Shown here: positions 62,878 through 64,000 of the stretch, one piece after another | How the letters are laid out: each line of letters begins with the position of its first letter | Position numbering within the stretch: the stretch's first letter is position 1 | NCBI GenBank assembly: GCA_016841645.1 | Contig: JAENYS010000001.1 | Coordinates: 331,884-395,883, forward strand | Direction: 5' to 3' | Origin: Desulfoscipio geothermicus | GTDB taxonomy: Bacteria > Bacillota > Desulfotomaculia > Desulfotomaculales > Desulfallaceae | Length of the DNA: 64,000 bases | The notes under the pieces: generated by a model | Told to the model about the DNA's origin: nothing | The model's database searches: none | What the model saw: only the letters and a program-made list of their open reading frames with translations | Position numbers and translations under genes: made by a program

Positions 62878-63659
62878 CCGGCTATACCCCGTAACTCGGT
62901 GAGCATCGCTTTTTTATCCGGACTGCGCATCAGCGTTTCACCGATCAGGACACCGTTGACCTTGGCCTGCCGCAACATTTCGATATCGGAAGCAGTTTTC
63001 ATACCACTTTCCGCTATAAAGAGAATGTTGTCCGGCACCAATTTGCGCAGTCTGATACTGTTGCCGATGTCTACCGTAAAATCCTTGAGATTTCGATTGT
63101 TCACCCCGATAATCCTGGCCTGGGCTGCCAGTGCCGATTCAACTTCCCGGTCGTCATGCGCTTCGACCAGCGCCGATAAACCCAGTTCATCGCATACGGC
63201 AAGACAATCACGAATTGTCCGGGAATTCAAAAGGGCGCAGATAAGCAGAACAGCCGACGCTCCAAGGGTTTTTGCTTCATAAATCTGATAAGAATCAACT
63301 ATAAAGTCTTTACGTATCACTGGTATCGAAACCGCTTCTTTTATTTGCACCAAGTAATCATCGCTGCCAAGAAAGTATTCCGGCTCCGTCAGTACTGATA
63401 TGGCATCCGCTCCGGCCGTCTCGTATTCCCCGGCAATTTGTATATACGGAAAATCGGCCGCAATCATTCCCTTAGAGGGTGATGCTTTTTTAACTTCACA
63501 GATGAAACTGATGTCCGGTTTGTTTATGGCCGTTTCAAAAGGAAAACCTGTTTCGGCATTCATGCTCAGGGCCGTTTTTTTAACCTTTTCAAGCGGCACT
63601 TCCGCTTTCTTCAGCTCTATCCTTACTCTGGTGGCAGCCGCTATAGTGTCAAGGATCAT
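62874..63659 (-). CDS. trpC: Indole-3-glycerol phosphate synthase
   Basis: A 261-residue IGPS of tryptophan synthesis. Motifs are FICEVKKASPSKGMIA with catalytic lysine, SVLTEPEYFLGS, PVIRKDFIVDSYQIYEAKTL, IIGVNNRNLKDFTVD and FIAESGMKTASDI. Full length. It overlaps the trpD remnant's stop by ATGA upstream and trpF downstream, so the trpDCF gene order is original even though trpD is broken. Confidence 0.96.
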   Translation of the reverse strand: MILDTIAAATRVRIELKKAEVPLEKVKKTALSMNAETGFPFETAINKPDISFICEVKKASPSKGMIAADFPYIQIAGEYETAGADAISVLTEPEYFLGSDDYLVQIKEAVSIPVIRKDFIVDSYQIYEAKTLGASAVLLICALLNSRTIRDCLAVCDELGLSALVEAHDDREVESALAAQARIIGVNNRNLKDFTVDIGNSIRLRKLVPDNILFIAESGMKTASDIEMLRQAKVNGVLIGETLMRSPDKKAMLTELRGIAG

Positions 63660-63985
63660 TGGACAACCTCATTGGTCAGCTTGCGAAACTGCTCCAGTTT
63701 AGCGGCGGCTTTTCCATTATTAATGATATCCTGTGCCATTTTAATACATTCCGATACGGTACAATTATCAATACCTAAATAAAGTCCCATAGCCGAGTTC
63801 AGGATTACCACGTCACGTTTGGGTCCTTTTTCCCGGCCGTTTAATATATCCAAAGTGATTTGCGCGTTTTCCGCAGGGCTGCCGCCGGCTATATCCTCAA
63901 GGTTACAGCGGCTGAATCCAAATTGTTCCGGCGTTATTTCATATGAAATCACTAGCGTTGCATAAATATGATTTTCAAATGTCAA
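63656..63985 (-). pseudogene. trpD: trpD C-terminal portion, 5' end lost
   Basis: The frame is homologous to anthranilate phosphoribosyltransferase from YEITPEQFGFSRCNLEDIAG onward (AENAQITLDILNG, ILNSAMGLYLG), about 95 residues to its stop. Upstream, LTFENHIYATL is not TrpD-like and an in-frame TAG lies at about 63989-63991. Roughly 240 N-terminal residues are therefore missing or displaced at the window edge. An insertion just beyond the edge is possible. Confidence 0.75.
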
Positions 63986-64000
63986 GTTCTAAAATAGCTT

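Noticed and set aside
1..64000. CRISPR arrays, rRNA genes or a replication origin
   Set aside because: No regularly spaced repeats, no rRNA-like blocks and no DnaA-box clusters were noticed in a reading of both strands.

Overview
The window looks like chromosome from a low-to-moderate-GC, anaerobic, spore-forming Firmicute, most likely a Clostridia/Peptococcaceae member of the Desulfotomaculum type. This rests on strong AGGAGG ribosome sites, SigA-type promoters, a CotH spore-coat/kinase homologue, Asp23, an SLH-domain protein, UbiD/UbiX decarboxylase genes, DUF169 and DUF1992. The genus is an inference. Many genes are remnants, so this is an accessory-rich region with visible decay.

Layout. 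1-9.5 kb: SMR efflux gene (cut by the left edge), an AMP-forming acyl-CoA ligase, serC, a VTC/DUF4956/CotH operon, and a response regulator/histidine kinase pair directly upstream of it. 9.5-14.8 kb: UbiX-LpdD-UbiD (aromatic acid decarboxylase of the gallate/protocatechuate type), a flavin reductase, an MBL hydrolase and a nucleotidyltransferase, with transposase scraps. 15.5-21.9 kb: a complete Wadjet operon, jetA-jetB-jetC-jetD. 22.0-23.7 kb: a promoter-hairpin-hairpin-terminator unit that looks like an undescribed ~120-nt RNA, decayed genes including the C-terminus of a WYL regulator, and a Tad2-family (DUF2829, Thoeris anti-defence) gene. 24-36.4 kb: an adenine-deaminase-like enzyme, two complete glycine-betaine-type ABC transporters with different gene orders, a putative sigma-54-driven short transcript, nudC, DUF1992 and a TSUP permease. 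37-44.3 kb: an SLH-anchored YcdB/YcdC protein, GNAT, DUF169, an MBL protein, and broken RfbH, reductase and diguanylate cyclase genes. 44.4-49.5 kb: malQ and a GH57/DUF3536 enzyme (glucan metabolism), then Asp23. 50-54.1 kb: a decaying chaperone locus in which dnaK is cut to about 18 codons, dnaJ is intact, hspR carries three nonsense codons, and clpB is intact. 54.4-61.1 kb: universal stress protein, TPR protein, small regulators, acyl carrier protein, DUF6530, radical SAM, tRNA-Glu, GIY-YIG and ADP-ribosylglycohydrolase genes. 61.2-64 kb: aroF, trpF, trpC and a 5'-truncated trpD.

Functional links. The UbiX, LpdD and UbiD genes form a prenyl-FMN decarboxylase module. JetABCD is a plasmid-cleaving SMC defence complex. 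The DUF6530 and GIY-YIG genes have near-identical promoters and operators and are probably controlled by one unknown repressor. The most attractive undescribed items are the small RNA divergent from the Wadjet operon, that shared operator, and the sigma-54-like mini-transcript.
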